From Loxodes magnus (taxonomy: Eukaryota > Ciliophora > Karyorelictea > Loxodida > Loxodidae), in NCBI GenBank assembly GCA_946699065.1, contig CAMPDV010000120.1:310001-374000 (forward strand): DNA of 64,000 nucleotides, in the 5' to 3' direction. Positions within the stretch are counted from its first letter, which is position 1. Each line of letters begins with the position of its first letter. Made by a program: the position numbers and the translations under genes. Shown here piece by piece: positions 24,060-35,044 of the stretch. A model generated the notes under the pieces. It did not search any database. It worked only from the letters and a program-made list of their open reading frames with translations, and was not told where the DNA came from.

Positions 24060-24250
24060 ATCTTTTAATAAGTTGAAATAATTAAAATAATTAAAAAGCA
24101 TACTAAATTAAAGAATTAATTCATTAATTGTTCAATTTTATATTTGAGGACAGATAATTTCTTACTTGCCTCATTCTATGAACTGCTTCTGGCAGATTCT
24201 ACAGGAATATTCTACTAATCATTTTCTGCAACAGATAACACTGTGTTCAT
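24060..24250 (-). CDS. small protein with AENDQQNIP motif, copy 2
   Basis: ATG at 24250: MNTVLSVAENDQQNIPVES, then a Ser/Lys-rich stretch and a hydrophobic segment (FFNLVCFLIILIIS), suggesting a tail-anchored or single-pass membrane protein. The frame stays open beyond 24060 if TAA is Gln, so the end is uncertain. It is paralogous to 6187-6400 and sits in the same gene order. Confidence 0.35.
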
Positions 24251-24456
24251 TTAATATCATGTCATAGACTATAAGCTCCAGCCAAAACCAGTAATTTTCA
24301 GATGAATTCCCTTCAGTTATAAGATTGTTTAGAAAGCATTCCTAAATATTGGAGGTATAATCAAGCAAATATAAATCTAGATACTGCCATTCTTTTAATT
24401 ATAATTTTTGATTTATTTTATTTAATAAAAAGTAAGTATTAAAGTTCATATCTATT

Positions 24457-24593
24457 TACTGATAAATTTCTTATAAAGGTAAAAAATGTATTATAAATTT
24501 TTAATCCTATTTCATATATTTCTGTTTAAAAATATTTTTACTAATGTAATATTTTTGTATAGATTTGACTATTACTGTTCTTTTTTAAATAAA
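24457..24593 (+). promoter_or_regulatory. conserved leader of B-box/ubiquitin gene, copy 2
   Basis: Nearly identical to 6672-6808 up to the ATG. It is part of a larger duplicated block whose similarity starts around 6115 and 23960. Confidence 0.45.
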
Positions 24594-25211
24594 ATGGAAA
24601 AAATATGTGAGTGATGTGAAAATAAAAAAGCAAAATTTTACTGTTTGAGTTGCAAGATATATTTATGTGTTAAGGATCTATAAACTCACTAAAATTATTT
24701 ATAAAATCATAGCAAAGAGGAAATAGTTTCTATAAACAAATATGAATATAAGCTTAAATCAATAAGAATAGTTGTTTTATCTTAGGATTTTGGGGAAAGA
24801 CGACTTAAAGTAAAACTTTCTGATACTATTAAAAACGTGAAATGTTAAATTAACTAAAATAAAGGAGATGCTCTAGCTTATTACCTTAAATTTGAAGGGT
24901 AAAAGTTAGAAAATGATAAGACTTTATCTGATTATAATATTTAGACATTCTCGCACTTTATTTTAGGATATTGAAGTAAAAGAATGATTATTTTTGTAAG
25001 AGATATGCTTTCTACAATCGTCTTAGATGTTGAACCTTCAGATAGCATCGAAAATGTCAAAGCAAAAATTCAAGATAAAAAAGGAACTTCTCCAGAGCAG
25101 TAGAGATTAATATTTGCAGGAAAATAGTTAGAAGATGGGCGGACATTATCTGATTATAATATATAAAGAGAAGACATTATTCATCTCGTTTTAAGATTAA
25201 GAGGCTGCTGA
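24594..25211 (+). CDS. B-box-like zinc motif plus two ubiquitin-like domains, copy 2
   Basis: 206 codons, ATG to TGA, no frame slip. The N-terminal zinc motif reads CE-TGA-C where the copy at 48.2 kb has CEWC with TGG, so TGA is read as Trp. The [18 protein letters not shown] block is intact. The first ubiquitin-like domain is divergent. The second is close to real ubiquitin: [40 protein letters not shown] and LVLRLRGC. The final residue is Cys instead of the Gly76 needed for conjugation. Two TGA codons are read as Trp. Confidence 0.8.
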
Positions 25212-25869
25212 AGAAAAACTAATTCACTTATTAATCTTATATTAAATGGTTATAAAACAATTCTTAACTAAGTAGTTTTAAAATTATTTTAAAAAACTAA
25301 ATTACTTAATATTTTAATTATCCTTCAATAATTTTATATCTAAATTTAGAATAAAACAATTCTCTAATCTTATTATCGAAAATCATTATAATTAGAATTA
25401 AATATTTATCTTAAATTACAAATTAATAAAATAAAAGAGTATAAAAGTTTATTAATATTGAGATATAATTTAAATAATTGCGTTTTGAGTTATAAGTATC
25501 GCAAGAATGTTAAATTTAAATTTTTTTAATTGTTTTCCAACTATTTCTTTTTTTCTTAAGTTTTTAATTTTTTAAGGTAAAATCTTATTCTTAAATTATA
25601 ATAAGGTGTATCTTTTACATATCTGATTTTAGAATTATATGCATTTATCGGATTTTTTATTTTATTTTTTTATAGAAGTTTCTTTTAATACAGCTTTAGT
25701 TTCATAAAATTATATTTTTTTATTCTTCATTTTTAATATTGATTGACTTTCCAAATCTTGAATAATTTGCATATTATTTTCAATTAAAAATATGATTATA
25801 TTCTTCAAAATTTTTCACAGCTGATGCAAATTTTCCTAAAGCTAACATTTAATTAATAATTTTTAACTA

Positions 25870-25980
25870 AAAGAGATTTTGGGACTGGAAACTTCTTTCC
25901 AGTTAGACGACGAAACATTCTCTTTTTAAGGAATAACGGTGATATCCTGTTATATTCCAGACACTACTGCCAGGGAGACA
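25870..25980 (+). repeat. repeat B, truncated copy
   Basis: Matches the first part of 45388-45660 (GGAATAACGGTGATATCCTG and neighbours). It is cut exactly where the inverted repeat begins at about 25976, showing that the palindrome junction fell inside it. Confidence 0.7.
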
Positions 25981-27059
25981 GTAATAATTATTGATCCTAA
26001 GCTAACATTAGAAGAAGATAAGTTATTCCGAATAGCCTATAAAAATATTATTGGCCCTTTGAGGGCATAATATAAAGCAATAAAATCTTTAGATAAAATG
26101 CGTTAAAGCTAATTAATCATAAACTATTTTGAAGATAAAGTAAAGCAAGAGCTAATATTAGTTTATGAAGAAGTTATAAATTTAATGGGATAATTTTTGG
26201 TTAGTAATGTATCAAGTGAGGCTAAAGTTAGCTATTTGAAGTCAAAAGCTAATTGTTATCGTTGACTTGCTGAGCTCTAAAGTTTTGAAAAAAGTAAAGG
26301 AAAACATTAAAATAATGAATTTACTGAAAAGGTATTGAAGCTTTGCAACAGCTGATATACCACCATATAGCGCAACTCGTTTAGGTTTAGCTTTAAATTT
26401 TTCAGAATTTTATTACGAAATACTGTAAGATTCAGAGAAAGCATGTAGACTTGCAAAGAATACATTTTAAGAAGCAGTCATAGAATTAGAAACTATTTAA
26501 GAATAATAATTTTAAGATTGTACAATGATACTTTCGATACTTAGAGATAATTTTACTCTTTGGAAAAGCTGGATTTGAAATATAAATAATTTAGATAAAA
26601 TTGAATTATATTTATTTATTTTATGAACAATGTTTAAATTCATTTTTTTAGATAAAAGATATTTATTTATAAATAATATAAATATTGTAAACATTTAGCA
26701 AAATTATTCTATAATCAAGTAATTAAAAGATATTCTATATCATTTTATATCAATTATAATATTATTATATATATTAAAAAATTGTTAGCTTCAACAACGG
26801 TTTTTACACCACCTCCTCAATTTAGGAGAGAAAACCTGAAGCACTTTCTTCTAGCAAGTCTTCGCTTTAGTTAGTCCAACCTTCTTTATTACGCATGAAA
26901 ACCAGACTCATAACCCAAGTTCTCAGATCACATCGAACAAAATTCACTGATTGAAGAAACATGATATAATAATACACTCAACGGAAAAAATATCAATATA
27001 TCTATGATTGGACGGACTTCACTAAAAGGAGGAACATAAAATAAGAAAGATATGAAGTG
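25976..27059 (+). repeat. left arm of 1.08-kb inverted repeat
   Basis: Reverse complement of 28224-29308 with very few differences (for example AAG versus CAG near 26655). Contains the second half of a 14-3-3 gene and the 3' end of a LINE. The outer end abuts truncated repeat B at AGACAGTAATAATT. The inner end is at GATATGAAGTG. Confidence 0.95.
25981..26578 (+). pseudogene. 14-3-3 domain, 3' half, copy 2 (in left arm)
   Basis: Reads [51 protein letters not shown]. After a deletion and frame change near 26330 it continues [32 protein letters not shown] and LRDNFTLWKSWI-stop (TGA 26576-26578). CYR-TGA-LAE again has TGA where 14-3-3 proteins carry an aromatic residue. The N-terminal half is missing because the palindrome starts inside the gene. 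Confidence 0.75.
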
Positions 27060-28223
27060 CCTTTCATTTTCTCTTGCATTGTTACAGAAAGGCATTGACT
27101 TGTCATAACTAGGTGCCTTTCTTTTAAGCAATCCTGGCTCCCATTACATCTCGTTCTTATTCTTAATAGATAACATATTTCTTCTTTTCTATTTTTGTTG
27201 TATCTCAGGCAGTTGGGTGGTCCTACTACATATTCATTAAATCATTTTTTTCTATATTGTAATGCTGTTATCATTTGCTCAATTCTTTCTCTATTTTCTA
27301 CCTATACCCTATATTCTCATATTGCACGATTAATGTTTTTTTTTCTTTTTAATTGCTATACAATCATCTTCAAATATTTCTTTGTCTTCAATTTTTAATT
27401 CTAATTTTATTGCTGTGCAATATTATTCAAATATAAAATTCTCCTTCTTTATTAAGGTCAACATTTATCCTTCTACTGTTTTTCCTTAGTTTCTTATTAA
27501 TTTGCCTCTTAATCTTAACGTTTATTGTCATAGGTAATATTTAAATTTCATAAATTGTAATTCATGTTCTAGTATCTTATTTTGCACTTAAAAAGGGGCA
27601 TCTATAATTATTCGTAAAGATCTTCTCTATATTATTTCTAATTGTTCCATCACTTATTTCCTATAAATTATTCACAATATGGAATCATTTTATCCCATAA
27701 CTAAAACTGAGTTTACGAAGGTTTTTATCATTATTCCAGCATTATATGGTGTTAATCTTTTATTCATTGTTATTTTTCCCAATATTCATGTTTACATTTT
27801 TTATGCTGCTTTTAGTCTATTCTATTTGTGTTATAAAACTGATATTCTCTTCTATTATATGACCTAGATACTAAAATGTCGTTACTCTTTTTTTCTTAAA
27901 TTTCCCACCTTGATATTATTTCAGTATTTTCTCAGTTACTATTTTCTGCTTTATTCATATAATTCATTTTGTTTTATCTGCAATTTTCAATTTTTATTTT
28001 TCTGCCCATTAGGTTAAAATTTTCGATTACTTCCAATAATTATGGCCTTTTTCTCTACTATATGAGTATTTTCCAGATAGTGGCTAAAATAAACTGCAAC
28101 CATCATATCTGATAGAACATCATAGGCATTTTAGTAGACCTTACCATTTAGTCTTCAGAGACATTGGCTGAAAAAATTGTTTATTCTTTTATTAAATTAT
28201 TGCATAGGTTTTGATTTTTTTAC
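26790..28223 (-). pseudogene. LINE reverse transcriptase C-terminal part, fragment
   Basis: Minus-strand reading shows the post-catalytic RT region (LLEVIENFNLMGRKIKIENC). Near 27130 the typical LINE C-terminal zinc-like motif follows: KRKAPSYDKSMPFCNN, then ENERHFISFLFYVPPFSEVR, i.e. C...E..H...F..R. Several frames are needed and most zinc ligands are lost. It fills the spacer of the inverted repeat and continues into the left arm; the right arm carries the same LINE end in reverse. Catalytic motifs are not visible. Confidence 0.5.
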
Positions 28224-29308
28224 CACTTCATATCTTTCTTATTTTATGTTCCTCCTTTTAGTGAAGTCCGTCCAATCATAGATATATTGATATTTTTTTC
28301 CGTTGAGTGTATTATTATATCATGTTTCTTCAATCAGTGAATTTTGTTCGATGTGATCTGAGAACTTGGGTTATGAGTCTGGTTTTCATGCGTAATAAAG
28401 AAGGTTGGACTAACTAAAGCGAAGACTTGCTAGAAGAAAGTGCTTCAGGTTTTCTCTCCTAAATTGAGGAGGTGGTGTAAAAACCGTTGTTGAAGCTAAC
28501 AATTTTTTAATATATATAATAATATTATAATTGATATAAAATGATATAGAATATCTTTTAATTACTTGATTATAGAATAATTTTGCTAAATGTTTACAAT
28601 ATTTATATTATTTATAAATAAATATCTTTTATCTCAAAAAATGAATTTAAACATTGTTCATAAAATAAATAAATATAATTCAATTTTATCTAAATTATTT
28701 ATATTTCAAATCCAGCTTTTCCAAAGAGTAAAATTATCTCTAAGTATCGAAAGTATCATTGTACAATCTTAAAATTATTATTCTTAAATAGTTTCTAATT
28801 CTATGACTGCTTCTTAAAATGTATTCTTTGCAAGTCTACATGCTTTCTCTGAATCTTACAGTATTTCGTAATAAAATTCTGAAAAATTTAAAGCTAAACC
28901 TAAACGAGTTGCGCTATATGGTGGTATATCAGCTGTTGCAAAGCTTCAATACCTTTTCAGTAAATTCATTATTTTAATGTTTTCCTTTACTTTTTTCAAA
29001 ACTTTAGAGCTCAGCAAGTCAACGATAACAATTAGCTTTTGACTTCAAATAGCTAACTTTAGCCTCACTTGATACATTACTAACCAAAAATTATCCCATT
29101 AAATTTATAACTTCTTCATAAACTAATATTAGCTCTTGCTTTACTTTATCTTCAAAATAGTTTATGATTAATTAGCTTTAACGCATTTTATCTAAAGATT
29201 TTATTGCTTTATATTATGCCCTCAAAGGGCCAATAATATTTTTATAGGCTATTCGGAATAACTTATCTTCTTCTAATGTTAGCTTAGGATCAATAATTAT
29301 TACTGTCT
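28224..29308 (-). repeat. right arm of 1.08-kb inverted repeat
   Basis: Mirror copy of 25976-27059. Beyond its outer end the 14-3-3 gene continues 5'-ward, so this arm is the original context and the left arm the duplicate. Confidence 0.95.
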
Positions 29309-29400
29309 TTATGTGCTCTGAAATTTCATAATAGAGTTCTAACTATTCTGTTATTTTAACTGCTTATAATGATAATCTTTGCTTAAAATTGATTAATTAC
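28706..29400 (-). pseudogene. 14-3-3 domain, copy 3 (in and beyond right arm)
   Basis: Same sequence as copy 2, extended by about 30 codons upstream: ITEQLELYYEISEHIKTVII aligns with [20 protein letters not shown] of the 34.9-kb copy. It is cut near 29400 by a repeat C copy, so the SAM-like N-terminus is missing. TGA stop at 28706-28708. Confidence 0.75.
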
Positions 29401-29680
29401 CTATGTAGCACCTTAATGGTGCGCAACTCTTTAATAAAGATTTTTAAAGTTAAACAAATTCTTGGTGAAGTCTTCCACAATGTTAGCATTCCCTTGCGAA
29501 TTTTGTCTTCTATAGGACCGCGATTGAAATGCTACCCTAAGAAACCTTAGTATCTAGCATCTTTCATCATTAAATGCTACTTGATACTTTTTCTATCTTG
29601 TCTTCTCTTCTGTATTTCCTGGTACCAGAGATAAAGCGAGTTTCAGTTGGAGGATTGTTCCTCCCTATTTATTTATATAC
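29400..29680 (-). repeat. repeat C, copy 1
   Basis: Begins with the same terminal hairpin as repeat A (GTAGCACC...GGTGCGCAACTC) but continues with a different body shared with 55930-56220 (GTCTTC/GTCTCC..ATA, CTAGCATCTT and surrounding blocks). So the hairpin is a mobile terminus shared by several bodies. Confidence 0.5.
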
Positions 29681-30984
29681 AATAATAATACATTTTAAAT
29701 ATAAATTTTATTAAAAGCTCCTTCTTAATGAAAGTGTATTTCTATAACTTAATTTCAAAACAGCTTAAATATAATTTTTATATTAGATACAAATATTTAG
29801 ATTTTCTTATTTCTTTACATTAAACTAAACCTCAATAAAATATAATAATTAAATTATTCTCAATTTTTAATTAAATTTTTATAGCAATATTTATAATTCT
29901 TTAAATAATTTAAGAGGTATTTTTATATCTCATTTAGATCGAGACTCTATCCATATCTCTAACTGATTGCTATAATAAATAAAAGATATACCATTTTTAT
30001 TAATTTCATCAGCATTATTTTTTACATTGTGAAGTACAATTTTCAGTTTTAATCTTCTCCTTTCCGAAATTTTTTCGTAATCACAAGTAACTTACATAAT
30101 GATTACTCAATTATAATATTAGATTTATAACTTTTTATTTGATAGCAAAAATATTCGGAAATAATACATTTAAATGCATTTATAATTAAACAACAATGCT
30201 ATCAAAAATTAAATCTTTCAGAACTTTAACTTCTTTTAAATAAAGAAAAAAACCTATAGCATAAGCTAGCTATCTTTCTAAATAGTTACTATTTATATAT
30301 TAAGTAAAGAGTTTTTTATAATTAGTCTACAAGCATTTGACTATTTTATATTATATATTTGTAGAGTAAGTTAATTTTTATATTTGACAAAGATAAATTA
30401 TGATACTTAATTAAATTAGAAATGTTACCTAAAAGTATAATATTTTTCTTATTAATTAATTTCTATTAAGAAAACAATTTAAAATAGTTAAAAAGGAAAA
30501 AGAGTATTATGCAGGTTTAAAATAATATTGACTTTAATACTTTCTATTTTAATTATTCCAGAAATTATATAGCACTAGCAAAGCTATAATAATTCACTTT
30601 TTTAAATTTAGTAGTTTTAGTAATTTTAAATAGAACTTTTAATAAAGATAGAATTTTGTTGTTTATGTGAGTGGAATATAAAATTTTAAATATTTATTAA
30701 ATATAAAAAAGAATGGAATCTTATTTTTATTAAGTAGTTAAATATTCAATTAGATCACCACGCTAATGCTAAATATATATTAATAAATAAAACATATTAT
30801 AAAAGTGAGTTTTATTTATTTATTTTCTAGATTCAATATTTTAATCGGAAATAATTTAAGTGAAATTATTATTTATTTTTAGTAAGAAATGGTAATTAAA
30901 AAAAGATAATAATAATTCATAAATAAGAAAATAATACTTGATCATTACACCAATCTGTTAATAATAATTATAAATAAATATGAT

Positions 30985-31392
30985 TATAGAGCGCGTGGCA
31001 CCTCGTTGGTGCGCAGCTCTTTCAGTATTAATATTTAATATTAAAAAGTGTTCTCGCAAGCTTGATTTCATTTTTTTCGTTCATAGAGTCACTTCAGCTT
31101 CTCCAAATGGGGAATTTTCTTATTAGAAATTAGTCTTGAATCTTGAGTCAAATGCTTCAGTCTTCTTGAATAAGGTCCAAATAAGAATTAGTTATTAAGT
31201 CGGTAATTAGAAGGCCCCGTCAGTCAAACTTTCATACTGCTAAAGAGAACCCTCGGGGTAAGTTAGGTATGTTACAACGGAGCTTATCCACTCTTCCCCG
31301 TGATGGCATCTAGTGCGAGATTACTCGCAATGCATTTTATACTGCACCAGATTACCTACTAATTTGTCTGACGCAGCCGACATCCTTTTTAT
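30985..31392 (-). repeat. repeat A, copy 3
   Basis: Minus-strand copy with both ends intact. It has an extra T in GGGTTCTC relative to copies 1 and 2, which shifts the ORF reading, and the left arm of the inverted repeat carries GTCAGACAAATTAG. Confidence 0.85.
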
Positions 31393-31439
31393 ATTATATA
31401 AAAATTAACATGTTTCATCATTATCAGTTTCATCACGAT

Positions 31440-31770
31440 TAAAAAGGATACTTCTTGAAAATTGTATCATGGTAGATTGCATCTCTTAAAAATAGCAAAG
31501 CAGTACTTATATATCACCTCAAGTTAGATTACAACACAAATAATCGCCCTAACCAATGGTTTATCGTTCCAGGCTCCGAGAATCAGCCAAATCAGAGGAA
31601 GATATAATCGATTGCAGTTACTTAAATTCCCAATCTCTGATGATGCTATTCCTTTTTTCACCCCTCGATTCATGGCTTAAGTTCTTGTGGAGGATTCATC
31701 TGCTAAAACTTGGGATCTCCCTCATTAGTGAATATATAATACAATTAAAAGCAGTTAAAGAATAGTACCT
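31440..31770 (+). repeat. module D, copy 1
   Basis: Contains CAAATCAGAGGAAGATATAA... GATGATGCT, related to two tandem segments at 41600-41850 and one at 51460-51520. Read on the plus strand it gives QIRGRYNRLQLLKFPISDDA; the relatives read QSRGRHKVDYGYLTSPTSDE and QSIGCNMRLQVYLSPTYDEE. A conserved short coding motif is likely. Sits next to repeat A copy 3. Confidence 0.5.
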
Positions 31771-31789
31771 GAAAATCATATATAAAATT

Positions 31790-32185
31790 TAAAATATTTG
31801 ATTAGAATGAGATGTTATATGATTTATTATACATATCAAACTTAATGAAAAGAGAACTTTAGGAATTTTAAATACTTACTATGAGATAATTTATTTCATA
31901 ACTTTAATAAATTAAAATAAAGTATAGACATAAAAAGTTCCAAAAAAGTTAATGTTTATACTTTCAGTAATTATATTTTAATTCAAGACCTTTAAATCAT
32001 AAATATTTGACTAATAAAACCTTTACATAAACTAGCAAGAGAAATATATAAATCTATTAGTTATCTTATTTTTAATTATATTTTACCAATTAAATTTAAA
32101 TAAAATCCTATTAATTTTTTAGAGTCAATTTCTTAAAAAATAACTGCATATAGAATTATATTAATAAAAGTTTTGATTTATTTTA
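31790..32185 (+). CDS. possible short ORF
   Basis: Plus-strand reading with KLNEKRTLGILNTYYEIIYF and KVQTQKVPKKLMFILSVIIF, ending at a TGA near 32185. Composition suggests coding, but no start codon or motif is recognised. The following 800 bases to 33000 are very AT-rich with nothing I can support. Confidence 0.25.
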
Positions 32186-33001
32186 ATTCAAAAAAAATAA
32201 ATTAAATGCAGCTAAAAATACAAAAAAATCGTTTAAAGTTTCATACTAATTCTTAAAAGTGTATTAGCATACTAAAAATTATTGAATCATTATTATCTTT
32301 TCTTAAAAGTAAAATATTAAATTTAAAAAGAAAATCAATTTTGCTGTTCATAAAATTTTATTTTTAAATAAATATTAGTCTTACCTAATATCCTTGAACT
32401 AATTTTAATTTAAAACATTTTTCAACTTTTTTTAATAATAATAATTTAATTTTTTAGGTTATTTATTTTATAAACATCTAAAATTTCGTGAAATATAATT
32501 AATTAATTTTTTAAGAATTAGATTTTAGATAATTAACTCTACTTTTTTTATTTTTTCTTTTTTTGTAAATAAAGTGTTTAATTATATTTTTTATAACAAT
32601 AATTTTTTCTATATTATATTAATTTTCAATAAACTGCTCAATTTTAATATTTTGGTAGTGATAGACAAAAAGAATAAATAGCACAATTACAATTTTATTT
32701 TTCCTAAGAAATAAAAGTTCTGAGATAATTAGTTTTAATTAATTATTTCTTTAGTTTGCTTAAATTAAAAATAATTTTTTTATTATATTATTCTAGTATA
32801 AAATATTTTATAAATAAAAGTCTTCAAAAAATTCATTATTTTAAGAATTAACTGTATCCAGGAAATTTGAGTTAGAACAATAAATATTATTTTAAAAAGA
32901 TCTTTCAGATAATTATAGACTAGTTAAAGTATTCTGTTATAAAAACTTTAATAATATAGAAAAGCATTGATCAAATTAGATTATATAGAAGAAAAAAACA
33001 A

Positions 33002-33445
33002 ATGACTATCTTATATCAACCATTTTAAGGTGAATAATTTAAATTTACAGAAGAAATTAAATTCCATAAGCAAAGAATAAGTGGTTTTGATGGCTGAATA
33101 GTTTTAAAAAATAGAAAACTTTAAATCGTATTGAAAATCCATATCAAGGTAGAAAAAATTTAAATCATATAGGTAGAAACTAAAATACAAGTAAAATAAA
33201 TACAGTCAAAAATATATAAAAAGAGAAATGATTCAAATAAGCAATCATAGATTTTAAACAGAAAATGTATGATTTTATAAGTCCATAAAACAATGTAGCA
33301 AAATGAATAAAAAATATATGAATCAAAAAAAATTATTCAAACAAAATTTGCTGAAAATTGTAAAATGACTATTAAATCATATCTATTTGAATATTAAATT
33401 AGTAACAATTCCCTATAAATACTTATTATATTTAAAAGTTTATGA
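33002..33445 (+). CDS. hypothetical protein
   Basis: ATG at 33002; MTILYQPFQGEQFKFTEEIK, HKQRISGFDGW (Trp = TGA), then a basic Gln/Lys-rich region (KIHIKVEKIQIIQVETKIQV). TGA at 33443-33445 is a possible stop. However, the frame continues with KKQLQKQIGEKQKKKRDKK and a hydrophobic segment, so the true end may lie further on. No family recognised. Convergent with the 14-3-3 gene at 33912. Confidence 0.45.
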
Positions 33446-33911
33446 GTTTAATTAAAAAAATAATTATAGAAATAAATTGGAGAAAAATAAAAGAAAAAAA
33501 GAGACAAAAAATTCTTCATAATAAAAATTCTTATTTGATATTTCCTTATTATTCTCTTCAAAATATAAAAATGCTTAAAAATTATTGATGTAAAGTTTCG
33601 ATTAATTAAAAAAAATCTCAGTTTGTAAATAAATCAAAATTAAATTAATTATATAAATTGAGGTTTTACCCACAAAGATAAATCAAAAGTCTTTTAATTT
33701 AATTTAAAAAAATTAGAAAATACTTTTGCTATAAAATTATTTAATTAATATATGATAAATATTTTAAACTTAAAGCTTTTGAAAATTTTAAAAAAGCATA
33801 TTAAAATAAGTTTATATTTAAGAAAATGGATCATGCTTCTTTTATGAAAAATATACTTAGAAAGTTGTTAAATTAGATTGTTTTGTAAAGATAAAAATAT
33901 TAAGTTTGATT

Positions 33912-34925
33912 TCAACCAGTCCACAGAGTCAAATTATCTCGAAGTAGCTACAATATTGTAGAGCAATCTCTATAATCTGACTCTGCACAGTTATCTAATT
34001 CTATGATTGCTTCATCAAATGTATTTTTAGCTAGTTTACTCGCTTTTTCTCTTTCTTGCAAAATTTCATAATAAAACACTGTAAAATTTAAAGCTAGGCC
34101 TAAACGAGTAGCATTGCATGGTGGAATATCAGCTGTTGCAATTACTGTTGCTTCATTATAGGACTGAAATGCTTTCTCAGTAGACTTATACTCTTTATAT
34201 TTTACTTTATTTTCCTCAGAAATTTAGAATTCAGCAAGTCAACGGTAACAATCCCCTTTTGCCTTCAGATAATAAACTTTAATTTCGCTTGAAATAGCAT
34301 TTTTTATTAAAAAATTATCCAACAAGTTTATAACTTCTTCGCATGTTTAGATTAACTCTGATTCAAGCTTTTCTTTATAAAATTGAATGATTTATTATCT
34401 TTATTCTGTTTAATCTAATGTTTCGATAGTTCTGTATGAAGCTCTTAAGGGGCCGATAATATTTTTATAAGCAATTCAGAATATCTACACTTCTTCTAAT
34501 ATCAACTTTGGATCGATATTTATAACTTTCTTCATATGCTCTGACATATCTGTGTAGCGTTCTATTTATTCTGCTATTCTAACAGTTCCTAAAAGTTGCT
34601 ATCTATTTAAAGAAAATGAATCAGATGATTTATTACTAGATAAATTAATTTTTTATTCTTCTTTCTGATTTTAATTTTAAAATAGGTTTTAGTTCATTTC
34701 ATTCTCTTTTTAATTTACTTATGCCTTTTCAGCTTACAAATTTTACTTTAACATTTTCCACTAAAGAGGTTTTATTCCAATTGCTTCTGCATCTTAATCT
34801 GTCATATCATTTAAATCAGATAACTAAGTAGCTCCATAATTTTATAGAAGTTATAGAATACCTTTAGCTCTTTCTTCGTTACTTTCCAAAGTTTTAAGTA
34901 CAAAAGTCTCAAATTACTCTTCCAT
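33912..34925 (-). CDS. SAM-like + 14-3-3 fusion protein, full length
   Basis: 338 codons from ATG at 34925 to TGA 33912-33914 without a frame slip. Residues about 1-65 look like a SAM domain ([33 protein letters not shown]). A Gln-rich linker follows. From about 110 a complete 14-3-3 fold is readable: [94 protein letters not shown]. The phosphopeptide-groove residues (K in AYKN, R in [16 protein letters not shown]) are retained. Two in-frame TGA codons stand where copy 1 has TGG (FWIAYKN) and in GDCYR-x-LAE. The family normally binds phosphoproteins as a dimer. Confidence 0.85.
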
Positions 34926-35044
34926 TAAATTTTTAATCTCAGCTTATTAAATAAAGGATTTTAAGTTAAGCAAAAGTATTTAAGTAAGTTTTTGTTTTTA
35001 TACCAAAAGGATTTATAAAATAGAAATAGGTAGATAATATTTGA

